Assembly (NCBI GenBank): GCA_023301545.1
Contig: JALZUI010000117.1
Coordinates: 1 to 13,436, forward strand
DNA length: 13,436 bases
Direction: 5' to 3'
Origin: Akkermansiaceae bacterium
GTDB lineage: Bacteria > Verrucomicrobiota > Verrucomicrobiia > Verrucomicrobiales > Akkermansiaceae
In this document: positions 1-7,087 of the stretch, piece after piece
Layout: every line of letters begins with the position of its first letter
How positions within the stretch are numbered: position 1 is the first letter of the stretch
The notes under the pieces: model-generated
Database searches by the model: none
What the model saw: the letters and a program-made list of their open reading frames with translations, nothing else
What the model was told of the DNA's origin: nothing
Made by a program: the position numbers and the translations under genes

Positions 1-23
1 GTTGATACCAGAGCTTAAAAAAC

Positions 24-56
24 TAGACAATCACGGATACGTACATTATAATGTCC
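24..56 (+). promoter_or_regulatory. yefM-yoeB promoter with palindromic operator
   Basis: A TAGACA box at 24-29 (5/6 match to the -35 consensus) lies 17 nt before a perfect TATAAT at 47-52. The -10 box sits inside a perfect 12-bp palindrome, ACATTATAATGT at 43-54, which extends to 14 of 16 matching bases over 41-56. YefM-type antitoxins are known to repress their own operon by binding palindromes with TGTACA-like cores over the promoter, so this is the expected autoregulatory operator. The predicted transcription start, about 7 nt after the -10 box, falls at or next to the GTG start codon at 59. The message may therefore be leaderless. The boxes and palindrome are seen directly; the function is inferred. 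Confidence 0.75.
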
Positions 57-58
57 AT

Positions 59-316
59 GTGAAAGCTATAACCTATACTGCAGCTCGTGAAAACCTTGCC
101 TCCACAATAAATCAAGTTTGTGAAGATCACGACCCTGTCATTATTACACGTAAGCGTAATCAAGCCGTGGTTATGGTTTCCTTAGAGGATTACGAGTCAC
201 TACAGGAGACCGCTTACCTTTTACGCTCTCCGAAGAATGCCACTAGACTCTCTGAGGGGATTTCCCAGTTAGAAAGAGGAGAAGGCGTAATGAAGACTCT
301 AGAGGCTCTGGCATGA
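59..316 (+). CDS. yefM: YefM family antitoxin (type II toxin-antitoxin)
   Basis: This 85-aa antitoxin should bind and neutralise the YoeB toxin encoded next to it and repress the operon. The reading frame is open upstream to a TTG at 2, but the GTG at 59 is the better start. From there the protein aligns without gaps to E. coli YefM: ITYTAARENL at 4-13, EDHDPVIITR at 22-31, and VSLEDYESLQETAYLLRSP at 40-58. Arg10 and Arg31, which I recall as DNA-contacting residues of YefM, fall at the same numbers. The N-terminal Phd/YefM fold is followed by the toxin-wrapping C-terminal tail. No Shine-Dalgarno sequence precedes the GTG, and the -10 box is only 6 nt away. The stop codon overlaps the toxin start (ATGA), as expected for coupled translation. 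Confidence 0.93.
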   Translation: MKAITYTAARENLASTINQVCEDHDPVIITRKRNQAVVMVSLEDYESLQETAYLLRSPKNATRLSEGISQLERGEGVMKTLEALA

Positions 317-570
317 ACCTTCAATTCTCCGATCGTGCCTGGGAAGATTACACTCATTGGCAACAATATGATCGAAAAATGGTCAAAAAGATCAATGCCT
401 TATTAACAGATATTGGACGCGATAATCCGTATGAAGGTATCGGCAAACCTGAACCACTCAAGCACGCCTTTTCGGGATTCTGGTCAAGACGTATAAACGA
501 TGAACACCGCTTAGTCTATAGAGTTTATGACGGCACTATTCAGGTAGCTCAAGCCCGGTATCACTACTAA
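313..570 (+). CDS. yoeB: YoeB family mRNA interferase toxin
   Basis: This 85-aa RelE/ParE-superfamily toxin should cleave mRNA in the ribosomal A site when the antitoxin is degraded. It matches E. coli YoeB (84 aa) over its whole length, including KPEPLKH at 45-51, SGFWSRRI at 54-61, EHRLVY at 64-69 and the C-terminal RYHY at 82-85. The residues matching the E. coli catalytic set Glu46, Arg65, His83 and Tyr84 are all present as Glu47, Arg66, His84 and Tyr85, so the toxin is predicted to be active. The ATG overlaps the antitoxin stop by 4 nt, and a GAGG at 302-305 can serve as ribosome binding site. The gene is A/T-rich compared with the core genes to the right, in keeping with accessory DNA. 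Confidence 0.95.
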   Translation: MNLQFSDRAWEDYTHWQQYDRKMVKKINALLTDIGRDNPYEGIGKPEPLKHAFSGFWSRRINDEHRLVYRVYDGTIQVAQARYHY

Positions 571-593
571 TAAAACTAGATGCTTCAGCATAA

Positions 594-668
594 GGTGTTG
601 GACTCAAAAATTACTATTTCAGGATTTTTAGAAGTCATAGTTCACCCTTGCGGTATTGTTGAGTCACC
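594..668. repeat. Imperfect inverted repeat between yoeB and the next gene
   Basis: GGTG-ttgg-ACTCAA at 594-607 is complementary to TTGAGTCACC at 659-668, apart from a 4-nt bulge. Within it, ACTCAAA (602-608) and GTTGAGT (658-664) resemble the ends of an integron attC site (RYYYAAC ... GTTRRRY) 63 nt apart, with one mismatch. A second short inverted pair, ACTAT (613-617) and ATAGT (637-641), lies inside. The repeat is real in the sequence. The attC reading is weak because the inner stem is poor. Confidence 0.3.
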
Positions 669-682
669 TTTAACGTTACTCC

Positions 683-1066
683 ATGAAGCTTCGCTGGATT
701 CTAACACTTGCTACTCTGTCGCTGTCATTCCTAGTTCTGCTTATCTCTAACGAGCTACTAGGTAACCATTCTATGCCAGACCTCATTGGTGTCTCTGCAA
801 TTGTTGTGTGGTCGTTTGCCATCATCGTACTCCTTCCAATTAATGTTTTTATAGATGCCGTTATGCCTAAGAGCAGAGAAGAGAGCTTAAATCATTATCC
901 GTGGTGGCAATGGCTATTACTAATCCCAATTATCATTAGTGATGGTGAAGCCTCTGTGCCCAAATGGATTTATTTTCCGCTTATGGGCTTAGTATTGGTG
1001 ATGGGCTTCACGATTATTGCATGCATAACAGTTATGATCTTCTCTCTCGTTTTTGGCTGGCTTTAA
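683..1066 (+). CDS. Small integral membrane protein of unknown function
   Basis: A 127-aa protein that I do not recognise. Hydrophobic stretches at about 5-23, 34-57, 72-86 and 94-126 suggest three or four membrane helices. The loop between the second and third is short and polar (PKSREESLNHYP). The N-terminus (MKLR, then a hydrophobic run) could also be read as a signal anchor. There are no catalytic motifs. The start is the ATG at 683; no clear ribosome binding site precedes it. It follows yoeB by 112 nt on the same strand and shares that region's A/T-rich composition, so it was probably acquired with it. The length, the continuous hydrophobic pattern and the lack of a competing frame support a real gene. 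Confidence 0.6.
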   Translation: MKLRWILTLATLSLSFLVLLISNELLGNHSMPDLIGVSAIVVWSFAIIVLLPINVFIDAVMPKSREESLNHYPWWQWLLLIPIIISDGEASVPKWIYFPLMGLVLVMGFTIIACITVMIFSLVFGWL

Positions 1067-1290
1067 GTGCATAACAAACTGGTAGCGGCGTTGCCACCCC
1101 AACCGACACGCCTAAAATCGTAAGCTACGATCTGATAAGTCCAAAAAACTAGCGAGTTTCAACTCGGTGAGAAACGCATCGAGCTTTGATACTGCAATTT
1201 TCTATCGGTGGTTCTTTTGGAAAGTAGTAATCATTCTTCATAAAATGCTTGCTCCTGTAGGGTAGCTTTCATTATTTATTAGGCAACATT
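1067..1290 (+). promoter_or_regulatory. Structured intergenic region and candidate fucI promoter
   Basis: The 224-nt gap before fucI holds an imperfect hairpin at about 1081-1098 (GGTAGC ... GCCACC), a perfect 6-bp hairpin at 1117-1131 (ATCGTA-agc-TACGAT) and a perfect inverted repeat at 1153-1166 (CGAGTT-tc-AACTCG). A candidate promoter is TTGGAA at 1217-1222, 18 nt, then TAAAAT at 1241-1246. It would give a leader of about 35-40 nt, with the inverted repeats upstream as possible regulator sites. None of the hairpins has a T-run, so they are not ordinary terminators. Assignments beyond the visible repeats are inferred. Confidence 0.35.
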
Positions 1291-3060
1291 ATGTCTAAAT
1301 TCCCAAAAATTGGTATTCGCCCAACGATCGATGGTCGTTACGGGGGTGTTCGTGAGTCTCTAGAAGGACAAACCTACGCCATGGCTGAAAACGCTGCTAA
1401 GTTCCTTTCTGCAAACCTTAAGTACCCTGATGGTTCTCCTGTAGTATGTGTGATCTCTGACGGTTGTATCGGAGGAATTACCGAAGCGGCTGCCTGTGCT
1501 GATAAGTTTCGTACAGAGAATGTAGGCGTATCACTAACGGTTACTCCATGTTGGTGTTACGGTGCAGAGACCATGGACCAGACTCCTCACGTACCGAAAG
1601 CGGTATGGGGCTTCAATGGTACTGAGCGTCCAGGTGCAGTTTACCTCGCAGCGGTACTCGCGGGTCACACTCAAAAAGGAATTCCAGCATTTGGAATCTA
1701 CGGTAAAGACGTACAAGACGCTGGTGACGAGACTGTCCCAGATGATGTTCAAGAAAAGCTTCTCCGCTTCGCTCGTGCCGGTCTTACCGTTGCGATGATG
1801 AAGAATAAGACTTACCTCTCCATCGGTGGAACGTCTATGGGAATCGTAGGCTCAATCATTGACCCTGATTTCTTCCAGGAATACCTCGGAATGAATTCCC
1901 AAGCAATCGACATGACCGAAGTTGTTCGTCGAATCGAAAAAGGAATCTTCGACGAAGAAGAACTCGCTCTTGCTAAAGAATGGGTTTCCGAAAAATGTAT
2001 CCAAGGAAAAGACTACAACAGCGAAGAAACTAAGCGTTCCGCTGAAGACCACACTCACGAATGGGATACCTCCATCAAGATGTTCCTCATCTGTCGTGAC
2101 CTAATGGAAGGAAATCCAAAGCTCTCTGAGAAAGGATTCCACGAAGAAGCACGTGGCTGGAATGCGATTTGTGCTGGTTTCCAAGGCCAACGCCAGTGGA
2201 CCGATAATTACCCGAATGGTGACTTCATGGAAGCCATGCTGACCACTTCCTTTGACTGGAACGGTAAGCGTGCTCCTTACCAAATGGCAACCGAGAATGA
2301 CGCCCTAAACGCCGTCTCCATGTTGTTCGGTAACCTCCTTACGAACACTGCTCAAATCTTTGCTGACCTTCGTACCTACTGGTCACCAGAAGCAGTAGAA
2401 CGTGTTTCCGGTCACAAGCTTGCAGGTGACGCTTCTAACGGACTCCTCCACCTCATTAACTCAGGCCCAGCAACGCTAGACGGCACAGGTCAAATGAGTG
2501 ATGCTAATGGAAATCCAGTAATGAAACCACACTGGGAAATTTCTGATGAAGAAATGGAAAACTGTCTCAAGGAAACAACTTGGCACCCATCCATCACGGA
2601 GTACTTCCCTGGCGGTGGAATGAGCACACGCTACAAGACAAAAGGCGGCATGAAAGCGACGATCCTTCGTCTCAACCTCGTCAAAGGTCTCGGCCCAGCG
2701 CTCCAGATTGCAGAAGGTGTTACCGTAGAGCTTCCTGACAATGTGCATGATGCCCTAGACGAACGTACGAACCCAACCTGGCCGACGACATGGTTCTGCC
2801 CACGTATCACAGGCGAAGGGGTCTTCCGCGACACGTACTCAGTAATGAACAACTGGGGAGCAAACCACTGTGTAATGAGCTTTGGCCACATCGGAGCAGA
2901 CCTCATCTCCATGGCTTCGATGCTTCGTATCCCAGTGTACATGCATAATGTCGAAGATGCGAAAGTGTTCCGTCCATCCTCATGGGCTGCTCACGGCACC
3001 GCAAATCTCGAAGGCGCAGACTTCCGCGCTTGTGAGAACTACGGTCCTCTCTACAAGTAA
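1291..3060 (+). CDS. fucI: L-fucose isomerase
   Basis: FucI (EC 5.3.1.25) converts L-fucose to L-fuculose in the cytoplasm, using Mn2+. It is the first step of phosphorylating fucose catabolism, and the enzyme also accepts D-arabinose. At 589 aa it matches E. coli FucI (591 aa) from end to end. The ligands corresponding to E. coli Glu337, Asp361 and His528 are Glu335 (in ATEND), Asp359 (in FADLRT) and His526 (in NWGANH), each shifted by two. Other conserved blocks are RTYWSPEAVERVSGHKL at 361-377, MKPHWEIS at 411-418, WPTTWF at 497-502 and the terminal ENYGPLYK. Start ATG; a weak AGG lies 7 nt upstream. No fucose kinase, aldolase or permease is adjacent, so the gene is solitary here. Many marine Verrucomicrobia use algal fucose, which would fit. 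Confidence 0.97.
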   Translation: MSKFPKIGIRPTIDGRYGGVRESLEGQTYAMAENAAKFLSANLKYPDGSPVVCVISDGCIGGITEAAACADKFRTENVGVSLTVTPCWCYGAETMDQTPHVPKAVWGFNGTERPGAVYLAAVLAGHTQKGIPAFGIYGKDVQDAGDETVPDDVQEKLLRFARAGLTVAMMKNKTYLSIGGTSMGIVGSIIDPDFFQEYLGMNSQAIDMTEVVRRIEKGIFDEEELALAKEWVSEKCIQGKDYNSEETKRSAEDHTHEWDTSIKMFLICRDLMEGNPKLSEKGFHEEARGWNAICAGFQGQRQWTDNYPNGDFMEAMLTTSFDWNGKRAPYQMATENDALNAVSMLFGNLLTNTAQIFADLRTYWSPEAVERVSGHKLAGDASNGLLHLINSGPATLDGTGQMSDANGNPVMKPHWEISDEEMENCLKETTWHPSITEYFPGGGMSTRYKTKGGMKATILRLNLVKGLGPALQIAEGVTVELPDNVHDALDERTNPTWPTTWFCPRITGEGVFRDTYSVMNNWGANHCVMSFGHIGADLISMASMLRIPVYMHNVEDAKVFRPSSWAAHGTANLEGADFRACENYGPLYK

Positions 3061-3083
3061 GCCTCCGCGCTTAATTGTTAACT

Positions 3084-3118
3084 AAAAAAGGCTCTCTGGA
3101 AACAGGGAGCCTTTTTTT
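3084..3118. terminator. Strong bidirectional rho-independent terminator
   Basis: AGGCTCTCTG (3089-3098), a GAAA tetraloop (3099-3102) and CAGGGAGCCT (3103-3112) form a 10-bp stem with one G-T wobble. An A-run (3084-3089) precedes it and a T-run (3112-3118) follows. The A and T runs make it work on both strands. It ends fucI, whose stop is 24 nt upstream of the A-run, and also the converging permease gene, whose stop codon begins at 3124-3126 on the other strand. Confidence 0.95.
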
Positions 3119-3123
3119 ATATC

Positions 3124-4440
3124 TTAGCTTCCGAACTTATTCTTCTTACTCCCAGACTTAGACCAAAAGAAGAAGAGGATCAGACAAACGGCAAAGATCC
3201 AGGGTTGAATAGAAAGAACTTTCGAAAATGCGGATGACTCTAGTGCTGATACATCCTCTGGCGACCTGGCGGCGAGAACCCCTTGTGCAAAGAGTAACGA
3301 AGCCAGACCATAGCCTAAATTTAAGGCCATACTTTTCACACTCAGGATCGTGGCTCGGCGGGATGAATCCGCTAACTTATGAAGGTTGTTGTCAGAGATG
3401 TAACCAAAAAGCCCAAATGTGGCCATACAGATTACACTAGGGATCAAGCCATAGATCGGAATCGTCAAGCCGACTCCAAAGAGCCCGACAAACGCCACTC
3501 CTCCTATGATCATCAGAGCTGTTGCGGGGGAGTATTTTTTATCCAACCATTTTGCAAACGTAGGAGTAAACATTCCGATCAAACCTGCACTGGCGCCCAT
3601 AAATCCCCATGACCACGCAGGAAGATCAATGGTACGATAATATCCGCTCGTGACCGTAGCATAGTTCCGAATAAAGGCATCGATAATGAGTGTTCCCACA
3701 ATGACGATCGCGACCTTCTTAGTCGTGAAAGACCATTTCAGCGTCTGCACAGTAAGTGTTAGTATTTGGCGGAGGGTTCCTTTTTTTAACGCTTTCTTCT
3801 CCCCTACTTCCTTCATTTGGAGCGCGAGAATGAGACAAGCTACTCCCTGGATAAACACGAGAAAGAGAGGAAAGCGGAGGGTTTGTTGCTGAGTAAAAGC
3901 GGTCTCGAACCCACAGAAGGCACACACCTTATTCACCGTTATAGGGTCGTAGAGAAACCCACCTAATAGCATTGCTACCATAAAAGCGGCTGACCTCGTC
4001 CGCATTACTACGGGTAAAACCTTATCCTCCCATAGAGACTCCTGCCCTTTCACGGCTAAGGTGTCGTAAGCTAGGGCTTGGTCTGCCCCACTCGCGGCGG
4101 CCTCTGACACACCTGAAAGAATCCGATTAAGAATACAAAGACTAATCAAAAGCCCTGCCCCATTGATCGGGGCAAAGAGGAGAAGCCCCATTTCTAAGAT
4201 CATGAGGAGCGCTGAAAAGACAACGAGCTTCTTCCGCCCAATTGTATCCGCTAATGCTCCCGAGGGGATTTCTAAAAGTAAAATCGTGAGTGCCCAGAGC
4301 GCATTGAGCCTAGAAAAATCTTCTAACTTAAGCCCCAGATCGACAAACAGTACCGCCATCACAGGGTAATAAGCCCGCGCCCCATGCAGAACCGTAAACC
4401 AGCGGTACAGTTGAACGTTCTTTTCGTTAAAGGGATTCAA
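3124..4440 (-). CDS. Major facilitator superfamily (MFS) permease
   Basis: A 438-aa inner-membrane transporter with about 12 helices. The MFS motif A is clear between helices 2 and 3 (GALADTIGRKK at 61-71), and SGADQALAYDTL at 117-128 is the helix 4 region typical of a broad class of MFS exporters. A basic loop (KKALKK, near 215-220) separates the two six-helix halves. The substrate cannot be told from sequence. An unusual CAFC pair (Cys173, Cys176) lies in the loop between helices 5 and 6, predicted to be periplasmic. The first codon appears to be TTG at 4438-4440, 12 nt after the ctaA stop, with no Shine-Dalgarno sequence, so translation probably depends on coupling. The next in-frame ATG (residue 28) would cut into helix 1. 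It is probably the last gene of a cysS-ctaA-MFS operon. Confidence 0.88.
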   Translation of the reverse strand: MNPFNEKNVQLYRWFTVLHGARAYYPVMAVLFVDLGLKLEDFSRLNALWALTILLLEIPSGALADTIGRKKLVVFSALLMILEMGLLLFAPINGAGLLISLCILNRILSGVSEAAASGADQALAYDTLAVKGQESLWEDKVLPVVMRTRSAAFMVAMLLGGFLYDPITVNKVCAFCGFETAFTQQQTLRFPLFLVFIQGVACLILALQMKEVGEKKALKKGTLRQILTLTVQTLKWSFTTKKVAIVIVGTLIIDAFIRNYATVTSGYYRTIDLPAWSWGFMGASAGLIGMFTPTFAKWLDKKYSPATALMIIGGVAFVGLFGVGLTIPIYGLIPSVICMATFGLFGYISDNNLHKLADSSRRATILSVKSMALNLGYGLASLLFAQGVLAARSPEDVSALESSAFSKVLSIQPWIFAVCLILFFFWSKSGSKKNKFGS

Positions 4441-4452
4441 GTGCGTAGGAAG

Positions 4453-5475
4453 TTAAGCTCGCGTGCTCTCCAGAGTCGCGTTATCGCTCCCCTTTTCATT
4501 CAATAAGACCCAACTGGCAACCCAATAAGCGACGGCATAGAACAGTAATGAGGCCACTCCCACGTGGAGGACTTGCGTCCAAGGGTGAATCCCAGAATGA
4601 CCCAGAACGATCCCCATCACCATTAAAGCAATAACCATGAAGACCATCGAGGCTTCTATCAGGGTGAAATACCCTCGCGAACGCTTGATGCTCCAACTGA
4701 AAAAGAGCACCCCAGCGAGCACACTCCACGAAAAGGCACGGTGGAAGTAGAAGATCGTCATTTCCTGTAATTGTGCGGTCCAGGTGGCGCGGTCTGCTCC
4801 AAAGTTTTCTTTCGCTAGTTCATCAGTAACCTCTCTTAGTTGTGAGCCTGCTAAACCTTCGACAACCAAGAAGCTCAAGATCAGAGCAGCGCTCCAAAAA
4901 GCCCCCTTCCCTGCGCGTTCACGCTCTTGCCCCATAATTTGCTTACTCTTAACAATCCCGACAATCAGAAAGCCCATCAACAAGTAAGCGAGGGCTAAAT
5001 GTGCGGTGATGACCCCAGGCTTTAACCCACTATACACGACCAAGGCACCTAAGACCGCATTTGCCAAAACGGTCAGAAGGGAGAGTGTCGTCATCCAGCG
5101 CAAGAGCTTACCTGCCCGCTTAACACACAGGGATAAAATGAGCGCTACTAATGAGGTCAGTAGCATCGGCGTAGCTAGTAAGCGGTTAACGAACTCAACC
5201 CACGTGTGCACAGGGTTGAATTCCGTACGCAGTGATTCGTATGTGATCTCGTCTGGGTTTCTTCCCGAACGAGCCGCCTTCGCCTTGAAACGCTCAATAT
5301 CAATCTTATCAAAATCGACCTGATCCACTGAGGTTGGAGGAACTAGGCAGGCCCAACACTTAGGCCAATCAGGGCATCCCAGTCCTGATCCCGTGGCGCG
5401 TACAATCGCACCTGCAAAGATCAACACCATAAGGCATATTACCGCTGCCTGTAACCACCGAAGAAGAGATTTCAT
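4453..5475 (-). CDS. ctaA: Heme A synthase (COX15/CtaA family)
   Basis: CtaA oxidises the C8 methyl of heme O to a formyl group, giving heme A for aa3-type cytochrome c oxidase. The 340-aa protein has about eight membrane helices in two pseudo-repeats. Diagnostic features are AGAIVRATGSGLGCPDWPKC at 21-40, with the Cys34/Cys40 pair; HTWVEFVNRLLA at 90-101, with His90, Glu94 and Asn97; His159 in the fourth helix; and His245 (YFHRAFSW) and His304 (VLHVG) in the second half. The paired histidines are the expected heme ligands. The first extracellular loop (about 42-89) is long and acidic. The start ATG has no clear ribosome binding site. The gene lies 63 nt after cysS and 12 nt before the permease on the same strand. 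No heme O synthase (ctaB) or oxidase subunit gene is in the window. Confidence 0.94.
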   Translation of the reverse strand: MKSLLRWLQAAVICLMVLIFAGAIVRATGSGLGCPDWPKCWACLVPPTSVDQVDFDKIDIERFKAKAARSGRNPDEITYESLRTEFNPVHTWVEFVNRLLATPMLLTSLVALILSLCVKRAGKLLRWMTTLSLLTVLANAVLGALVVYSGLKPGVITAHLALAYLLMGFLIVGIVKSKQIMGQERERAGKGAFWSAALILSFLVVEGLAGSQLREVTDELAKENFGADRATWTAQLQEMTIFYFHRAFSWSVLAGVLFFSWSIKRSRGYFTLIEASMVFMVIALMVMGIVLGHSGIHPWTQVLHVGVASLLFYAVAYWVASWVLLNEKGSDNATLESTRA

Positions 5476-5538
5476 GGGGGTAAGATAACTCTCAATCTCT
5501 CGATTACAAGCTCAGGCACCATCAATAATACCTGGCGC

Positions 5539-6948
5539 TTAGAGCGGTTTAGCAATCGTCCCAGTAGGCGAATCCTCTAGCACCCAGCCTAAGCCTTTTA
5601 GTTCGTCACGAATCTCATCCGCACGAGCCCAATCCTTGTTGGCCTTGGCCGTGTTTCGCTCATCTGCTAGAGCGGAAATTTCTGATGGAACAGTCACTTG
5701 AGGAGCAGGTTCAAAGATCGGAACAATCACCCCTAGAGCTTGCAGGAGAGCGTTAAGCCCGTTCCATGAGCTCGCGGCCTCTGCTGGCGAAATCCCTTTG
5801 AGACGTTTCAGCTGCGCAAAAATTTTCCCGATAGCAGCCTGCGTATTAAGATCAAACTGGAGCACGTTCCACGCGTCCTGAAAGAGGCCAAAATCAGTTA
5901 CTGGCATCGTGACTGAAGTCGTCTCCAGCTCAGGGTGTTCTTGCTGTAAATCGTAAATCGCTCGCGAGAGTTTCCCTAAGGCTTCTTGAGCCGCATGGAG
6001 GGAATCGAGGGTGAAGTTCATCGGTTTACGGTAATGTGCTCCCAGAAGGACGTAACGGACTTCCATTGCGCTATACCCCTTGTCTTCTAAGTCGCTGAGC
6101 GTATAGAAGTTTCCGAGGGATTTGGACATTTTACCACCATCAACTAGGAGGTGGGTAACATGAAACCAATGCTTAGCAAAATCACCACCACAGGCACATT
6201 TAGACTGCGCGATTTCATTCTCGTGGTGTGGAAAGACGAGATCGACTCCTCCACCATGCAGATCGAAGGTGTCTCCGAGATATTCCTTAATCATCGCTGA
6301 ACACTCAAGGTGCCAACCTGGGCGACCTTGCCCCCAAGGACTTTCCCAATAGTGCTCGCCATCTTCATCCTTACGCGCCTTCCATAAGACAAAATCGCTC
6401 AGCGAATCCTTATCGTATTCATCGGCATTATTGACCCGGTCATTCTGTGTCTTTCCGAGATCGAGCTCACGCGTATCGAGCTTAGAGAGAGTCCCGTATT
6501 CAGGGTAAGAAGAAATCTTGAAATACACTGACCCGTCTTGGCCCGCGTAAGCATTCCCTTTTTCAACCAGCTCCTCGATCATCGCAATCTGATGAGGAAT
6601 GTGCTCGACTGCGCTAGGCTCGACATGAGGCGGCTGACAGTTGAGGGCGTTACAATCGGCATGAAACTTATCCGTCCAGCCAGCGGTAAATTCGCCTAGA
6701 GGCTTTCCTGCCGCTAGCGCTCCTTTGATCGTCTTATCGTCAACATCGGTCAGATTCCGCACGTGGTAAGTCTGTAGCCCCCCGACTTCTAGCGTACGTC
6801 GCAGAGTGTCCTGTAAGATAAAGGTTCTAAAGTTTCCGATATGAGCGGGGCCATAAACCGTAGGTCCACAGCAGTAAAAACGGTAGGTCTCACCATCAAT
6901 CGCCTGTAGTTCCACAGGTTTCCCCTGAGCGGTATCGTATAACTTCAT
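5539..6948 (-). CDS. cysS: Cysteinyl-tRNA synthetase
   Basis: CysS (EC 6.1.1.16) charges tRNA-Cys with cysteine, using ATP. The 469-aa class I synthetase has all the expected parts: the HIGH-type motif as HIGN at 36-39, and KMSKS at 273-277. The zinc-site residues Cys27, Cys216 (GWHLECS), His241 and Glu245 (FPHHENE) match E. coli Cys28, Cys209, His234 and Glu238. The helical DALR-like domain spans about 300-405, and the C-terminal anticodon-binding tail includes ADERNTAKANKDWARADEIR at 428-447. The start at 6948 gives the usual short N-terminus. An AAAGGAG precedes the ATG but with only 1 nt of spacing, which is unusually tight. Divergent from the M16 peptidase gene, and probably first in the operon with ctaA and the permease. 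Confidence 0.97.
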   Translation of the reverse strand: MKLYDTAQGKPVELQAIDGETYRFYCCGPTVYGPAHIGNFRTFILQDTLRRTLEVGGLQTYHVRNLTDVDDKTIKGALAAGKPLGEFTAGWTDKFHADCNALNCQPPHVEPSAVEHIPHQIAMIEELVEKGNAYAGQDGSVYFKISSYPEYGTLSKLDTRELDLGKTQNDRVNNADEYDKDSLSDFVLWKARKDEDGEHYWESPWGQGRPGWHLECSAMIKEYLGDTFDLHGGGVDLVFPHHENEIAQSKCACGGDFAKHWFHVTHLLVDGGKMSKSLGNFYTLSDLEDKGYSAMEVRYVLLGAHYRKPMNFTLDSLHAAQEALGKLSRAIYDLQQEHPELETTSVTMPVTDFGLFQDAWNVLQFDLNTQAAIGKIFAQLKRLKGISPAEAASSWNGLNALLQALGVIVPIFEPAPQVTVPSEISALADERNTAKANKDWARADEIRDELKGLGWVLEDSPTGTIAKPL

Positions 6949-7087
6949 ACTCCTTTGCTACTCTGCATTTCCCGCATGACAATCTGAAAGTTAGACTTTT
7001 GCACCCCAAAGCCCTAAAAATACCGATTCCACATTAATATTTTTATGGATTTAAATACTCGTTCTGAATAGCCTCGCTGTAATTATT
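6949..7087. promoter_or_regulatory. Divergent promoter region of cysS and the M16 peptidase
   Basis: The 139-nt gap separates two divergent genes and must hold promoters for both. Its centre, about 7015-7060, is strikingly AT-rich (for example ATTAATATTTTTATGG) and contains -10-like hexamers on both strands. On the - strand, TTCAGA is followed after 17 nt by TAAAAA. No box pair is close enough to consensus on the + strand to name a transcription start. I see no strong palindrome. Confidence 0.4.

Noticed and set aside
2..58. N-terminal extension of the antitoxin from a TTG at 2
   Set aside because: Those codons overlap the promoter and operator, and alignment with E. coli YefM starts exactly at the GTG at 59.
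1067..1130. GCATAACAAAC right after the orphan membrane gene, resembling the start of a Vibrio-type integron repeat
   Set aside because: The box deviates from RYYYAAC by one base, and no GTTRRRY partner occurs anywhere before fucI, so a complete attC cannot be built.
5006..5323. 105-codon + strand frame opposite ctaA
   Set aside because: Antisense shadow of a well-identified gene, with low-complexity Ser/Thr/Lys composition and no motifs.
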